From positions 1 through 45,744 of the forward strand of contig NZ_LZKK01000300.1 in assembly GCF_001672815.1 (NCBI RefSeq): a stretch of 45,744 nt of DNA, written 5' to 3'. Shown piece after piece: positions 36,886-45,744 of this stretch (within the stretch, counting starts at the first letter, position 1; each line of letters begins with the position of its first letter). The notes below the pieces were generated by a model. That model searched no databases, was not told the DNA's origin, and saw nothing but the letters and a program-made list of their open reading frames with translations. Made by a program: the position numbers and the translations under genes. The DNA is from Mycobacterium sp. E796 (lineage in GTDB: Bacteria; Actinomycetota; Actinomycetes; Mycobacteriales; Mycobacteriaceae).

Positions 36886-37932
36886 ATGACTGCCATATCA
36901 ACGACATCCGCGGATCCGCTCGGACCCGACTCACTCACCTGGAAGTACTTCGGTGACCTCCGCACCGGAATGATGGGCGTGTGGATCGGCGCGATCCAGA
37001 ACATGTATCCGGAACTGGGCGCGGGCGTCGAGGAGCATTCAATCCTGTTGCGGGAGCCGCTGCAGCGCGTGGCGCGCTCGGTCTATCCGATCATGGGCGT
37101 CGTTTACGACGGCGATCGCGCGGCCCAGACCGGTCAGCAAATCAAGGGCTATCACCGCACCATCAAGGGCGTCGACGGTGCGGGGCGCCGCTACCACGCG
37201 CTCAATCCCGAGACGTTCTATTGGGCGCACGCCACGTTTTTCATGCTCATCATCAAGGTGGCCGAGTACTTCTGCGGGGGCCTGACCGAAGCCGAGAAGC
37301 GACAGCTGTTCGACGAGCACGTGCAGTGGTACCGCATGTACGGCATGAGCATGAGGCCGGTGCCTCGATCGTGGGAAGAGTTTTTGGAGTACTGGGATCG
37401 GGTGTGCCGCGAGGAGCTGGAAATCAATCAGGCGACGCTGGACATCTTCAAGATCCGCATTCCCAAGCCCAAGTTCGTGCTGATGCCGACACCGATCTGG
37501 GACCAGTTGCTCAGGCCGCTGGTGGCCGGTCAGCGCTGGATCGCGGCGGGGCTGTTCGAGCCGGCGGTGCGCGAGAAGGCGGGCATGCATTGGACGCCGG
37601 GCGACGAGGTGCTGCTGCGCGTGTTCGGGAAGCTCGTCGAGCTGGCCTTCCTGGCCGTTCCCGACGAGATCCGGCTGCACCCGCGCGCGCTGGCCGCCTA
37701 TCGCCGCGCCGAGGGGCGGCTACCCAGCGACGCGCCGTTGGTGGAGGCGCCGGCATTCATGGCACCGCCCCGCGACCGCCGCGGGCTGCCGATGCATTAC
37801 TTTCCGCCACGTCCCCGCACCCCTCTCGACCCCGCCAAGTTCCTGATGGAACGCGCGGGATCGTTGGTGCACGGCACACTCTCGCTCACCGGCCTGCGCC
37901 CTGCCCGGGGGCGCCGCGCCAGGGCGGCTTGA
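36886..37932 (+). CDS. MpaB/DUF2236-family oxygenase-like protein (Rv1645c-like)
   Basis: 348 residues. ATG 36886 is chosen for GGAGG 5 nt upstream; the frame is open for 64 more codons without homologous character. Family features include FGDLRTGMMG near 22-31, YHRTIKG near 89-95 and ETFYWAHATFF at 109-119 with His115, one of the conserved histidines thought to bind heme in relatives (latex-clearing protein, MpaB). A heme-dependent oxygenase role is an inference from the family; the substrate is unknown. It is the only plus-strand gene between 10 and 41 kb. Confidence 0.88.
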   Translation: MTAISTTSADPLGPDSLTWKYFGDLRTGMMGVWIGAIQNMYPELGAGVEEHSILLREPLQRVARSVYPIMGVVYDGDRAAQTGQQIKGYHRTIKGVDGAGRRYHALNPETFYWAHATFFMLIIKVAEYFCGGLTEAEKRQLFDEHVQWYRMYGMSMRPVPRSWEEFLEYWDRVCREELEINQATLDIFKIRIPKPKFVLMPTPIWDQLLRPLVAGQRWIAAGLFEPAVREKAGMHWTPGDEVLLRVFGKLVELAFLAVPDEIRLHPRALAAYRRAEGRLPSDAPLVEAPAFMAPPRDRRGLPMHYFPPRPRTPLDPAKFLMERAGSLVHGTLSLTGLRPARGRRARAA

Positions 37933-37971
37933 GCCCGTCCTCACACCCAAGGCCAGAAGGCGGACGAATGC

Positions 37972-38664
37972 CTACTGGAACGTGAAGTCAGGAACGATGC
38001 CACCGAAGTGCGTGCCCGGATATGAAATCAGTAAGTTGTCGATGCTGAGCGTCCAGCCGGTGAGCTGGACCGCGGGCAAGAGGTCCCCCCTCAATGAGGC
38101 CCCGTAGGAAAGAAACGGAAGGCTCTGCCCCAGCGTCATAGAGAATCGCCCGTCGGAAGTGATGGCCGAGGTACCGCCAGCCGACAACAGCGGCACGGCG
38201 CCGAACGGCGTGTTGAGGGCGACGCTTGCGTTAGTGGTTCCCAACAGCCCGCCGGCGCTGAGGGAATCGATCGTCGTATTCAGCGATACGCCGAAGGGAC
38301 CGAAATCCTGGCTGACGTTCACCAAGGGGGTGGAGGCGGCGGCGCCGGCGGGCGCGTTCACTGTCGTCAGCGTTTGCTGGGCATTAATTAGCTCGGCGCC
38401 CACATACTGCGCGGCCCCGCTGCTCAAGTTGCTCACGAACTCATCATGAAATGCCGCCGCCTGGGCGTTGATGGTTTGAAATTCCTGGGCGTGCGTCCCG
38501 AGCAGCGCGGTAATCGCCACCGAGACTTCATCTTCGGCCGGCGCAGCAACCGCCGTCGTTTGACTTGCGGCCACAGCGCTCGCGCTACGCAGCGCAGAGC
38601 CGAGATTTTCTAACTTGCTGCTCGCCTCTGACACGATGTCGGGCGCCACGCTGAGTAGCGACAT
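37972..38664 (-). CDS. PE-family protein, short (PE8)
   Basis: 230 residues from ATG 38664 (GGGAGG 8 nt upstream). PE domain (MSLLSVAPDIV start) with YVGAE. The C-terminal 130 residues contain FGPFGVSLNTTIDS and LNTPFGAVPLLSAGG, related to PE7, then a unique end (LLISYPGTHFGGIVPDF). Convergent with the MpaB-like gene, 39 bp away, and upstream of tsnR. From memory H37Rv has no PE gene at this spot. Confidence 0.84.
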   Translation of the reverse strand: MSLLSVAPDIVSEASSKLENLGSALRSASAVAASQTTAVAAPAEDEVSVAITALLGTHAQEFQTINAQAAAFHDEFVSNLSSGAAQYVGAELINAQQTLTTVNAPAGAAASTPLVNVSQDFGPFGVSLNTTIDSLSAGGLLGTTNASVALNTPFGAVPLLSAGGTSAITSDGRFSMTLGQSLPFLSYGASLRGDLLPAVQLTGWTLSIDNLLISYPGTHFGGIVPDFTFQ

Positions 38665-38854
38665 TGCCGTGCCTCCCTGCAATCCGGACCATTCATGACA
38701 CAGACCGCTGAACAAGCGGAGAGACGCAAAGCGTAACAGTAGGTTGCTCGCCCTAGCGTGCATATTTGCAAAGTTTTCCGACCGCCAGCCCTATACCCTC
38801 TGGTGCAGTTTGCTGAAGAGGTGGGCTCGCAGCGCGCGTCGAGTCCGGAGCCAC

Positions 38855-39643
38855 TCAGCGAAGGCACCCAAGCGCTTGAGCGCTCTGGTAGAGGCAGATG
38901 GCCGCGGCGGCGGCCACGTTGAGGCTTTCGGCGCCGCCGGCCATCGGGATGCGTACGCGGCGGTCGGCCGCCGCCGCGAGCTCAGCCGACAAGCCGTGTG
39001 ATTCGGCTCCGAACAGCCAGGCCGTCGGCGCGGTGAGGTCCGCCTCGTCGAGCCGGGTCTCGCCGTCCACCGTCGTGGCCAGCACCTGCAACCCGGCGGC
39101 GCGCAACGCGGCGACCGCGGCGGCGGCGTCGGGCGCGGAGACAACCGGGATCGAGAAGATGCTGCCGGCCGACGCGCGCAGGCACTTGCCGTTGTACGGG
39201 TCGACGCTGTGCCCGCCGAGCACTACGGCCCCCGCGCCCATCGCGTCGGCGATGCGAATCAGGGTGCCCGCGTTGCCCGGCTCACCGATCTCGATGGGAA
39301 CAGCAACCAGCCGCGGCGAGTCCGTCAGCGCGTCCTCGATCGAGCTCGCCGGCATGTCACAAACCGCCACCAGCCCCGTCGGGGTCACCGTGTCGGACAG
39401 CGCCTTTGCGGCGCGCTCCGTGACCAGGTGGACCGGGCACTGCTGCGTCGCGAGCAGCGCCGCGTGCCGCTGCGCCGCGAGTTCGGTGACAAACACGTCG
39501 CGGACCAACCCGCGCGCGGCCGCCGCCCCGACCAAGTTCGGTCCCTCGGCGAGGAACCGTCCGACCCGGCGACGCCCGACATGCCGATGTAACTTGACCG
39601 CCGCGGCCACCCTGGCCGAGCGTTCGGTGAGCGGTGCCGGCAT
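38855..39643 (-). CDS. tsnR: SpoU/TrmH-family RNA 2'-O-methyltransferase
   Basis: 262 residues; SAM-dependent ribose methyltransferase probably acting on 23S rRNA. N-terminal RNA-binding domain (about 10-95). SPOUT motifs: NAGTLIRIA with Asn124 and Arg130, GAESHGLS near 205, and IPMAGGAESLNVAAAAAI near 232-249, which forms the knot. Starts 9 nt after rplT, so it belongs to the infC operon. The target nucleotide cannot be told; the name follows the H37Rv neighbour Rv1644. Confidence 0.92.
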   Translation of the reverse strand: MPAPLTERSARVAAAVKLHRHVGRRRVGRFLAEGPNLVGAAAARGLVRDVFVTELAAQRHAALLATQQCPVHLVTERAAKALSDTVTPTGLVAVCDMPASSIEDALTDSPRLVAVPIEIGEPGNAGTLIRIADAMGAGAVVLGGHSVDPYNGKCLRASAGSIFSIPVVSAPDAAAAVAALRAAGLQVLATTVDGETRLDEADLTAPTAWLFGAESHGLSAELAAAADRRVRIPMAGGAESLNVAAAAAICLYQSAQALGCLR

Positions 39644-39652
39644 CGCCGGCAG

Positions 39653-40048
39653 CTAGGCGGCCTCTCCGGAATCCGACGGGGCGTTGACGTCCTCGGGCAG
39701 CGCCGCCCGGGCGACGTCGACCAGCGCGGTGAACGCCGCCGGATCGGTGATCGCGATGTCGGCGAGGTTCTTGCGGTCCACCTCGACACCGGCGGCCTTC
39801 AGACCCTGGATCAGGCGGTTGTAGGTGATGTCGTTGGCGCGTGCAGCCGCGTTGATCCGCGAGATCCACAACTTACGGAACTCGCCCTTACGCGCACGAC
39901 GGTCGCGGTAGGCGTAGTTCAGCGAATGCAGCTGCTGCTCTTTGGCTTTGCGATAGAGCCGGGACCGCTGGCCGCGATAGCCCTTCGAGGCCTTTAAGAC
40001 GCTGCGCCTCTTCTTCTGGGCGTTGACCGCCCGCTTCACGCGTGCCAT
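39653..40048 (-). CDS. rplT: 50S ribosomal protein L20
   Basis: 131 residues, highly basic N-terminal half ([19 protein letters not shown]) that binds 23S rRNA, and the conserved [17 protein letters not shown]. The C-terminus has a short acidic tail. Third gene of infC-rpmI-rplT-tsnR; in other bacteria L20 represses this operon by binding its mRNA. Confidence 0.98.
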   Translation of the reverse strand: MARVKRAVNAQKKRRSVLKASKGYRGQRSRLYRKAKEQQLHSLNYAYRDRRARKGEFRKLWISRINAAARANDITYNRLIQGLKAAGVEVDRKNLADIAITDPAAFTALVDVARAALPEDVNAPSDSGEAA

Positions 40049-40106
40049 GGATGTTCCTACTCTCGTTCTGGCAGTAAATGCTTTTAAATGGTCGTTTGCC
40101 GGCTGC

Positions 40107-40301
40107 CTAGCCGTTCAGCAGCTTGTTGACGCGCTTGGTGTCGTTGGCCGACACCGTGGTGCGGCCATCCAGCCGCCTGGTCCGGGTCGACGGCTTGTGC
40201 TCCAGCAGGTGCCGCCGGTTGGCTTTCTGGCGCACGATCTTCCCGGTGCCGGTGCGCCGGAACCGCTTCGACGACCCGCTGTGGGTCTTGGCCTTGGGCA
40301 T
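40107..40301 (-). CDS. rpmI: 50S ribosomal protein L35
   Basis: 64 residues, [21 protein letters not shown] signature start with a basic body and [22 protein letters not shown] precedes ATG 40301. The preceding gap to infC contains a 10-bp-period repeat. Confidence 0.98.
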   Translation of the reverse strand: MPKAKTHSGSSKRFRRTGTGKIVRQKANRRHLLEHKPSTRTRRLDGRTTVSANDTKRVNKLLNG

Positions 40302-40310
40302 GTTTCCTCT

Positions 40311-40350
40311 ACTTTCAGTACTTTTCAGTACTTCTCAGCATCTTCGGTAC
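40311..40350. repeat. Degenerate 10-bp tandem repeat between infC and rpmI
   Basis: Four successive 10-mers on the plus strand: ACTTTCAGTA, CTTTTCAGTA, CTTCTCAGCA and TCTTCGGTAC. On the mRNA they give repeated GTACTGAAA just upstream of the rpmI SD. Confidence 0.55.
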
Positions 40351-40374
40351 TAGCTGGTACTCGTTCGTGTCAGG

Positions 40375-40983
40375 TCAGTTGGGCGACGGGGTGGCGTCGG
40401 CTCCCGCATCGGTGTCCGGTGCCGCGCCTCCTCCCGGTGCCTCTGGGTGGCGCGCCCGCGCGCGGGTCTTGGCGCCGCGGTGCGGTGCCAGCACCATCGT
40501 CATGTTGCGGCCGTCCTGCTTGGCGGACGTTTCGACGAATCCGTAGTCGGCGACGTCCGCGCCCAGGCGCTGCAGCAATCGGTAGCCCAGCTCGGGCCGC
40601 GACTGCTCGCGTCCGCGAAACATGATGGTGACCTTGACCTTCGATCCCGCCTCCAGGAAGCGGATTACGTGGCCCTTCTTGGTCTCGTAATCGTGATCGT
40701 CGATTTTTGGTCGCAGCTTTTGCTCTTTGACGACGGTCTGCTGCTGGTTCCGGCGGGATTCGCGCGCCTTTTGCGCCGCCTCGTATTTGAACTTGCCGTA
40801 ATCCATGATCTTGCAGACCGGAGGTCTGGCGTTCGGGGCAACTTCGACGAGGTCGAGATCGGCGTCCGCGGCGACGCGCAGTGCGTCCTCGATGCGCACT
40901 ATGCCTACCTGCTCTCCCCCGGGTCCGATCAATCGAACTTCAGGTACGCGGATGCGCTCGTTGACGCGGGTCTCAGTGCTGAT
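40375..40983 (-). CDS. infC: Translation initiation factor IF-3 with a rare ATC start
   Basis: 202 residues: N-domain ([20 protein letters not shown]), linker and C-domain (about 85-170, with [16 protein letters not shown]), plus a Pro/Gly/Ala-rich tail typical of actinobacteria. The family N-terminus ([10 protein letters not shown]) is preceded only by ATC 40983, with AGGGAGG 4 nt upstream; no ATG, GTG or TTG lies near in frame. Rare infC starts (AUU in E. coli) make IF-3 self-limiting, so ATC is accepted. The in-frame ATG 41136 would add 51 residues and lie upstream of an attenuator; it is thought not to be the start. Confidence 0.95.
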   Translation of the reverse strand: MSTETRVNERIRVPEVRLIGPGGEQVGIVRIEDALRVAADADLDLVEVAPNARPPVCKIMDYGKFKYEAAQKARESRRNQQQTVVKEQKLRPKIDDHDYETKKGHVIRFLEAGSKVKVTIMFRGREQSRPELGYRLLQRLGADVADYGFVETSAKQDGRNMTMVLAPHRGAKTRARARHPEAPGGGAAPDTDAGADATPSPN

Positions 40984-41387
40984 GGGGCCTCCCTTGTTGG
41001 GCTTCTTTCTCTGGTGGCGGCCGCAGCGGTGGAAAACCACACCATCAGCAAAAAAGCCCTGCACAAGCAGGGCCCAATGCCGACCGATCGCGGCTGGAAG
41101 TGCTCCAGCAGCCCGCGCTGCGCGCGGAACAGGCATTCACGATGCCCGTGACCGGACCGCTGAACCTTGAGAAAACTCGTGGCCAACGGTGGGAGTGGGA
41201 CTCCACTTACTGTCCCCGGCGTTCACCGGGATGGTCGCAGTCGATAGTTTAGCAGCCATGACGCGTCTTCCTGCACGTCTGCGGCCGGACGGGCGTCCGG
41301 CGCGCGTCGCATCCCGACTAATAGCTGTCCGCCTCCCATGGCGCTTCGCCAGGATTTTCACGGCTTGACGGCATATCCTCGCGGTCT
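40984..41387. other. Divergent region between infC and lysX
   Basis: About 400 bp holding the long infC leader with a hairpin GCTGGA-N5-TCCAGC at 41093-41109, then the attenuator. A TAAACT element on the minus strand near 41250 is a candidate infC -10. On the lysX side TATCCT (41374-41379) lies 8 nt before the GTG start. Confidence 0.5.
41050..41073 (-). terminator. Intrinsic terminator/attenuator in the infC leader
   Basis: GCCCTGC-TTGT-GCAGGGC followed by six T on the minus strand, 66 nt before the infC start. It is the clearest intrinsic terminator in the window, and its location inside the leader means it must be regulated or leaky. Confidence 0.8.
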
Positions 41388-44300
41388 GTGACACTCGCTA
41401 CGTCCCGCTTCGGCCCGCGTTCGGGCAGCCAGCCGAACTCCCGGTATCGCTGGGTACCGGCGGCGGCGGGCTGGACCGTCGGCGTCATCGCCACGGTGTC
41501 ACTGATCGCGAGCGTGTCGCCGCTGATCCGGTGGCTGATCAAGGTCCCACGCGAGTTCATCAACGACTACCTGTTCAACTTCCCCGACACCAGCATCGCG
41601 TGGTCGTTCGTGCTGGCCCTGCTGGCCGCCGCCCTGACCGCGCGCAAACGCATCGCCTGGGTGTTGCTGCTCGGCAACATGGTCCTGGCCGCCGCTTTGA
41701 ACGCCGCCGACATCGCCGCGGGCGACAACACCGCGGCCGAGTCGTTCGGGGAGAACCTCGGCTTCGCCGTGCACATCGTCGCGATCGTCCTGCTGCTCCT
41801 TTCCTATCGGCAGTTCTGGGCCAAGGTGCGCAAGGCCGCCCTGTTCAAGGCGGCCGCGGTCCTGGTCACCGGGCTCGTGATCGGAATCCTGGCGTCCTGG
41901 GGCCTGGTCGAGATGTGGCCGGGCACCCTGGCGCCCGATTCACGCTTCTGGTACGTCGTCAACCGGGTGGTGGGGTTCTCCATCGTCGATCCCGACGCGT
42001 TCACCGGCCGGCCACACGTTCTGCTCAACGCGATCTTCGGGTTGTTCGGAGCGCTCGCGCTGATCGCGGCGACGATCGTGCTGTTCCAGTCCCAACGTGC
42101 CGACAACGCGCTGACGGGCGAGGACGAGTCCGCGATCCGCGGGCTGCTCGAGCTCTACGGCAAACAGGACTCCCTCGGATATTTCGCCACCCGCCGCGAC
42201 AAGTCGGTGGTGTTCGCCCCGAGCGGCCGCGCGGCCATCACCTACCGGGTCGAGATCGGGGTCTGTTTGGCCAGCGGCGACCCGATCGGTGACCCGAGGG
42301 CGTGGCCGCAGGCGATCGACGCGTGGTTGGGGTTGTGCCAGACCTACGGCTGGGCACCAGGTGTGATGGGCGCCAGTTCGCAAGGCGCCCAGGCGTACCG
42401 CGAGGCCGGGCTCAACGCCCTCGAGCTGGGCGACGAGGCGATCCTGCGGACGTCCGACTACAAGCTGTCCGGCCCCGACATGCGCGGGGTGCGCCAGGCG
42501 GTGACCCGGGCGCGCAGGGCGGGGCTGACGGTACGCATCCGGCGACACCGCGACATCTCGGCCGACGAGATGGCCGAAACGATCTCGCGCGCCGACGCGT
42601 GGCGCGACACCCAAACCGAGCGCGGCTTTTCGATGGCGCTGGGCCGGCTCGGCGACCCGGCCGACGGCGACTGCCTGCTGGTCGAAGCCATCGATCGCGA
42701 GGGTCGGGTGGTCGCGATGCTGTCGCTGGTCCCGTGGGGAAGCACCGGCGTCTCCCTGGACCTCATGCGGCGTTCCCCGCAATCCCCCAACGGCACCATC
42801 GAGCTCATGGTCAGCGAGCTCGCGCTGAACGCCGAAGCCCTTGGCATCATTCGCATTTCACTGAACTTTGCGATGTTCCGCTCGGCGTTCGAACAGGGCG
42901 CCCAGCTCGGCGCCGGGCCCATCGCCCGGTTGTGGCGCGGGTTCCTGTTGTTCTTTTCGCGATGGTGGCAGCTCGAGACGCTGTACCGCTCGAACATGAA
43001 GTACCAGCCCGAGTGGGTTCCCCGGTACGCGTGTTACGAAGATGCCCGGCTGATTCCCCGGGTCGGCGTCGCCTCGGTGATCGCGGAGGGTTTCCTCGTC
43101 CTGCCGTTCAGCCGGCGCGAGAAGGTGCACACCGGGCATCATCCGGCGGTACCGGCCAGGCTGGCGGAGTCCGGGCTGCTGCACCACGACGGATCGACGC
43201 CCGACGTGAGCGACCTGCAACGCGGGGTCAAGGCGGCCGAGGCCGAGGAGTCGAGGTTGCGCCTACCCGAGCAGGTACGGGTGCGCCTGGCCAAGCTGAA
43301 GATCTTGCAGCGCAACGGGGTTGACGCCTACCCGGTGGGGTGCCCGCCCAGCCACTCGATCGCCGCCGCGTTGGACGCCGACGATCAGGAGGACGTGTCG
43401 GTGGCCGGCCGCATCCTGCGGATCCGCGACTACGGCGGCGTGCTGTTCGCCCAGGTGCGTGACTGGTCGGGCGAAATGCAAGTGCTGCTGGACAATTCGC
43501 ATCTCGGACGCGGCCGCACCGCCGATTTCACCGCGGCCATCGATCTCGGTGACCTGGTCGAGATGACGGGGCACATGGGCTTTTCCAAAAAGGGGACCCG
43601 CTCGTTGATCGTGCGCGACTGGCGGATGATCGGTAAGTGCCTGCGCCCGTTGCCGAATAAGTGGAAGGGACTGACCGATCCCGAGGCGCGGGTGCGGGCC
43701 CGCTACGTCGACCTGGCGGTCAACCCGGAGTCGCGCGAGCTGATCAGGGCCCGCAGCGAGGTGTTGCGCTCGGTTCGGGAAACCCTGTTCGCCAAGGGCT
43801 TCATCGAGGTCGAGACGCCGATCCTGCAGCAGATCCACGGCGGGGCCACCGCCCGGCCGTTCGTCACCCACATCAACACCTACGACATGGACCTGTTCCT
43901 GCGCATCGCGCCGGAGCTGTATCTGAAGCGGCTGTGCGTCGGCGGCGTTGAGCGGGTGTTCGAGCTGGGCCGGGCCTTCCGCAACGAAGGCGTCGACTTC
44001 AGCCACAACCCGGAGTTCACCCTGCTGGAGGCCTACCAGGCGCATGCGGACTACAAAGTGTGGATCGACGGCTGCCGGGAGCTCATCCAGAACGCCGCGC
44101 AGGCCGCCAACGGCGAGCAGACCGTGCTGCGCCCCCGCGCGGGGACCGACGGCCGACTCGAACCGGTGGACATCTCCGGCACGTGGGCGGTGAAGACCGT
44201 GTACGACGCGGTATCGGAGGCGCTGGGCGAGCGCATCGATCCCGACACTTCGCTGGCCGCCCTGCGCAGGATGTCCGACGCCGTGCACATTCCGTATCGG

Positions 44301-44723
44301 GCGCATTGGGATTCCGGCGCGGTGGTGCTCGAGCTCTACGAGCACCTGGTGGAGGACAAGACCGAGCAACCCACGTTCTACATCGACTTCCCCACCTCCG
44401 TGTCGCCGCTGACCCGGCCGCACCGCAGTCAGCGCGGCGTCGCCGAGCGGTGGGACCTGGTGGCGTGGGGCGTCGAGCTGGGCACCGCCTACAGCGAGCT
44501 GACCGACCCGGTGGAGCAGCGGCGCCGCCTGCAGGAGCAGTCACTGTTGGCCGCCGGCGGGGATCCCGAAGCGATGGAGCTCGACGAGGACTTTCTGCAA
44601 GCCATGGAGTACGCGATGCCACCCACCGGCGGACTCGGTATGGGCATCGATCGGCTCGTCATGCTCATAACCGGCCGAAGCATCCGCGAAACCCTGCCGT
44701 TCCCCCTGGCCAAGCCGCATTAG
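41388..44723 (+). CDS. lysX: Bifunctional lysyl-tRNA synthetase / lysyl-phosphatidylglycerol synthase
   Basis: 1111 residues. Residues about 20-240 hold around six membrane segments of MprF type; about 245-580 a DUF2156-like lysyltransferase domain ([54 protein letters not shown]); about 620-1111 a class II LysRS with OB fold, motif 1 ([11 protein letters not shown] near 804), motif 2 ([19 protein letters not shown] near 860) and motif 3 ([12 protein letters not shown] near 1082). It charges tRNA-Lys and transfers lysine to phosphatidylglycerol, lowering membrane negative charge and conferring cationic-peptide resistance in M. tuberculosis. GTG 41388 has no SD; TATCCT 8 nt upstream suggests a leaderless transcript. 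Confidence 0.96.
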   Translation: MTLATSRFGPRSGSQPNSRYRWVPAAAGWTVGVIATVSLIASVSPLIRWLIKVPREFINDYLFNFPDTSIAWSFVLALLAAALTARKRIAWVLLLGNMVLAAALNAADIAAGDNTAAESFGENLGFAVHIVAIVLLLLSYRQFWAKVRKAALFKAAAVLVTGLVIGILASWGLVEMWPGTLAPDSRFWYVVNRVVGFSIVDPDAFTGRPHVLLNAIFGLFGALALIAATIVLFQSQRADNALTGEDESAIRGLLELYGKQDSLGYFATRRDKSVVFAPSGRAAITYRVEIGVCLASGDPIGDPRAWPQAIDAWLGLCQTYGWAPGVMGASSQGAQAYREAGLNALELGDEAILRTSDYKLSGPDMRGVRQAVTRARRAGLTVRIRRHRDISADEMAETISRADAWRDTQTERGFSMALGRLGDPADGDCLLVEAIDREGRVVAMLSLVPWGSTGVSLDLMRRSPQSPNGTIELMVSELALNAEALGIIRISLNFAMFRSAFEQGAQLGAGPIARLWRGFLLFFSRWWQLETLYRSNMKYQPEWVPRYACYEDARLIPRVGVASVIAEGFLVLPFSRREKVHTGHHPAVPARLAESGLLHHDGSTPDVSDLQRGVKAAEAEESRLRLPEQVRVRLAKLKILQRNGVDAYPVGCPPSHSIAAALDADDQEDVSVAGRILRIRDYGGVLFAQVRDWSGEMQVLLDNSHLGRGRTADFTAAIDLGDLVEMTGHMGFSKKGTRSLIVRDWRMIGKCLRPLPNKWKGLTDPEARVRARYVDLAVNPESRELIRARSEVLRSVRETLFAKGFIEVETPILQQIHGGATARPFVTHINTYDMDLFLRIAPELYLKRLCVGGVERVFELGRAFRNEGVDFSHNPEFTLLEAYQAHADYKVWIDGCRELIQNAAQAANGEQTVLRPRAGTDGRLEPVDISGTWAVKTVYDAVSEALGERIDPDTSLAALRRMSDAVHIPYRAHWDSGAVVLELYEHLVEDKTEQPTFYIDFPTSVSPLTRPHRSQRGVAERWDLVAWGVELGTAYSELTDPVEQRRRLQEQSLLAAGGDPEAMELDEDFLQAMEYAMPPTGGLGMGIDRLVMLITGRSIRETLPFPLAKPH

Positions 44724-44801
44724 CCCGGCCCGCCCCGCCAGCCGGCACACAGGAAACATCCGGTCAAAATGTTCCGGGAGTGTTAACGATGGCTCACACT
44801 G

Positions 44802-45744
44802 ATGCACGTGACCGCTCCGACGCCCCTCGCCGCGGCGGAGCTGGCCGGTAATTTCACCTCCCTGATGCACGGGTGGATACCCGCGACCATCCAGATCGGT
44901 ACCGCCGCCGTGCTGACGCTGGCCGTGGGCTGGCGGTCGCGACGATGGCGGGCGGTGTGGCTGCCACTGGCCGGCGCCGCCGGGGGCGCCGCCGCCTACC
45001 TGACGCACTGGTACGTCGTCGACCGCGGCCTGTCCGACGAGCCGGCGCCGTCGGCGCTGTGGGTCTGGGTCGCGTTGGCCGGCGTGGCCGCGGCGGTGCT
45101 GGTGGTGGGCTGGCGCAGCGCGCCGCCGTGGCGGCGCGGCATGACGCTGCTTGCCGTGCCGTCGTGCTTGCTCTGCGCAGCGCTCGTGCTCAACGCGTGG
45201 GTCGGCTACTTCCCGACCGTGCAGGCGGCCTGGAGCCAGCTCACCTCCGGTCCCCTGCCCGATCAGACGGACCCGGCCACCCTCAGCGCGCTGGCCGCCA
45301 AGCGGGCCCGCCCTCCGCACGGCAGCGTCGTGCCGGTGGTGATCCCCTCGGACGCATCGCATTTCAAGCACCGCGGGGAACTCGTGTACCTGCCGCCCGA
45401 GTGGTTTACCAGCAGCCCGCCGCCGGCATTGCCGACGGTGATGATGATCGGCGGACAGTTCAACACACCTGCGGACTGGACGCGGGCGGGCAACGCGGTC
45501 ACGACGATCGACGACTTCGCGGCCGGCCACGACGGCAAGGCGCCGGTGTTGGTGTTCGTCGACGCCGGTGGGGCCTTCAACAACGACACCGAATGCGTGA
45601 ACGGTGTGCGCGGCAACGCCGCCGATCATCTGACCAAAGACGTTGTCCCCTACATGGTTTCGAAGTTTGGCGTGAGCGCCGACCGGTCCAACTGGGGCAT
45701 CACCGGCTGGTCGATGGGCGGGACGTGCGCCGTTGATCTGGCCG
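44802..45744 (+). CDS. Membrane-anchored esterase-D-family protein, 5' part (Rv1639c-like)
   Basis: 314 codons visible, open at the window end. About four hydrophobic segments in residues 20-135 are followed by an external region that begins an alpha/beta-hydrolase of the esterase D/mycolyltransferase type (VVPVVIPSDASHFKHR, LPTVMMIGGQFN, PVLVFVDAGGAFNNDTECVNG). The nucleophile elbow GWSMGG is near residue 307, and the window stops just after it, so Asp and His are not visible. The start is uncertain: ATG 44802 or GTG 44808, neither with an SD. A 20-codon frame from ATG 44789 with GGGAG 8 nt upstream overlaps it. Follows lysX by 78 bp; the order matches Rv1640c-Rv1639c. Confidence 0.85.
   Translation, partial: MHVTAPTPLAAAELAGNFTSLMHGWIPATIQIGTAAVLTLAVGWRSRRWRAVWLPLAGAAGGAAAYLTHWYVVDRGLSDEPAPSALWVWVALAGVAAAVLVVGWRSAPPWRRGMTLLAVPSCLLCAALVLNAWVGYFPTVQAAWSQLTSGPLPDQTDPATLSALAAKRARPPHGSVVPVVIPSDASHFKHRGELVYLPPEWFTSSPPPALPTVMMIGGQFNTPADWTRAGNAVTTIDDFAAGHDGKAPVLVFVDAGGAFNNDTECVNGVRGNAADHLTKDVVPYMVSKFGVSADRSNWGITGWSMGGTCAVDLA

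Noticed and set aside
41137..41394. Short minus-strand frame in the infC leader
   Set aside because: Overlaps the infC promoter and leader, no recognisable product; better explained as untranslated leader.

Overview
The window is high-GC mycobacterial chromosome, most likely from a slow-growing non-tuberculous Mycobacterium. The evidence is eight PE-family genes, a lysyl-tRNA synthetase fused to an MprF-type membrane domain, a type III PKS next to modular PKS genes, and a gene order that, from my memory of M. tuberculosis H37Rv, matches Rv1639c to Rv1662 read in the opposite direction. No species call is made.

Layout from left to right. 1-10057 (minus): a truncated type I PKS (pks8-like), a complete fully reducing PKS (pks7-like) and a type III PKS (pks10-like). 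Transcription runs pks10 -> pks7 -> pks8. 10551-19096 (minus): the arginine operon argC-J-B-D-F-R-G-H. The first six genes are linked by 4-nt start/stop overlaps, tandem ArgR boxes lie just upstream of argC, and two hairpins fill the argG-argH gap. 19247-28865 (minus): five tandem PE genes in the place where H37Rv carries PE_PGRS30. None has PGRS repeats; one carries 285-bp tandem repeats encoding a Leu/Pro-rich stretch, and four share another C-terminal architecture. Decayed PE 3' ends lie between the intact genes. 29243-32772 (minus): pheS-pheT. 32897-34645 (minus): a class III nucleotidyl cyclase followed by a rhomboid-like membrane protein. 34725-38664: three more PE genes (minus) around a plus-strand MpaB/DUF2236 gene. 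38855-40983 (minus): infC-rpmI-rplT-tsnR, with a terminator-like attenuator in the infC leader and an ATC start for infC. 41388-45744 (plus): lysX, then the 5' part of a membrane-anchored esterase gene that runs off the window.

The housekeeping blocks (arginine synthesis, Phe-tRNA synthetase, translation factors) are conserved and ordinary. The accessory content is the PE set. All eight PE proteins keep a YxxxE motif after the PE helices, consistent with type VII secretion, and no PPE partner is present. The two adjacent paralogues at 25464-26990 and 27312-28865 share a promoter-leader module at identical spacing (tandem TTAC-N6-GTAA dyads over a candidate -10, then a TGACC-NGT-GGTCA dyad before the RBS). 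This module and the non-PGRS C-terminal domains are the best candidates here for something undescribed. No tRNA, rRNA, CRISPR array or insertion sequence was seen.
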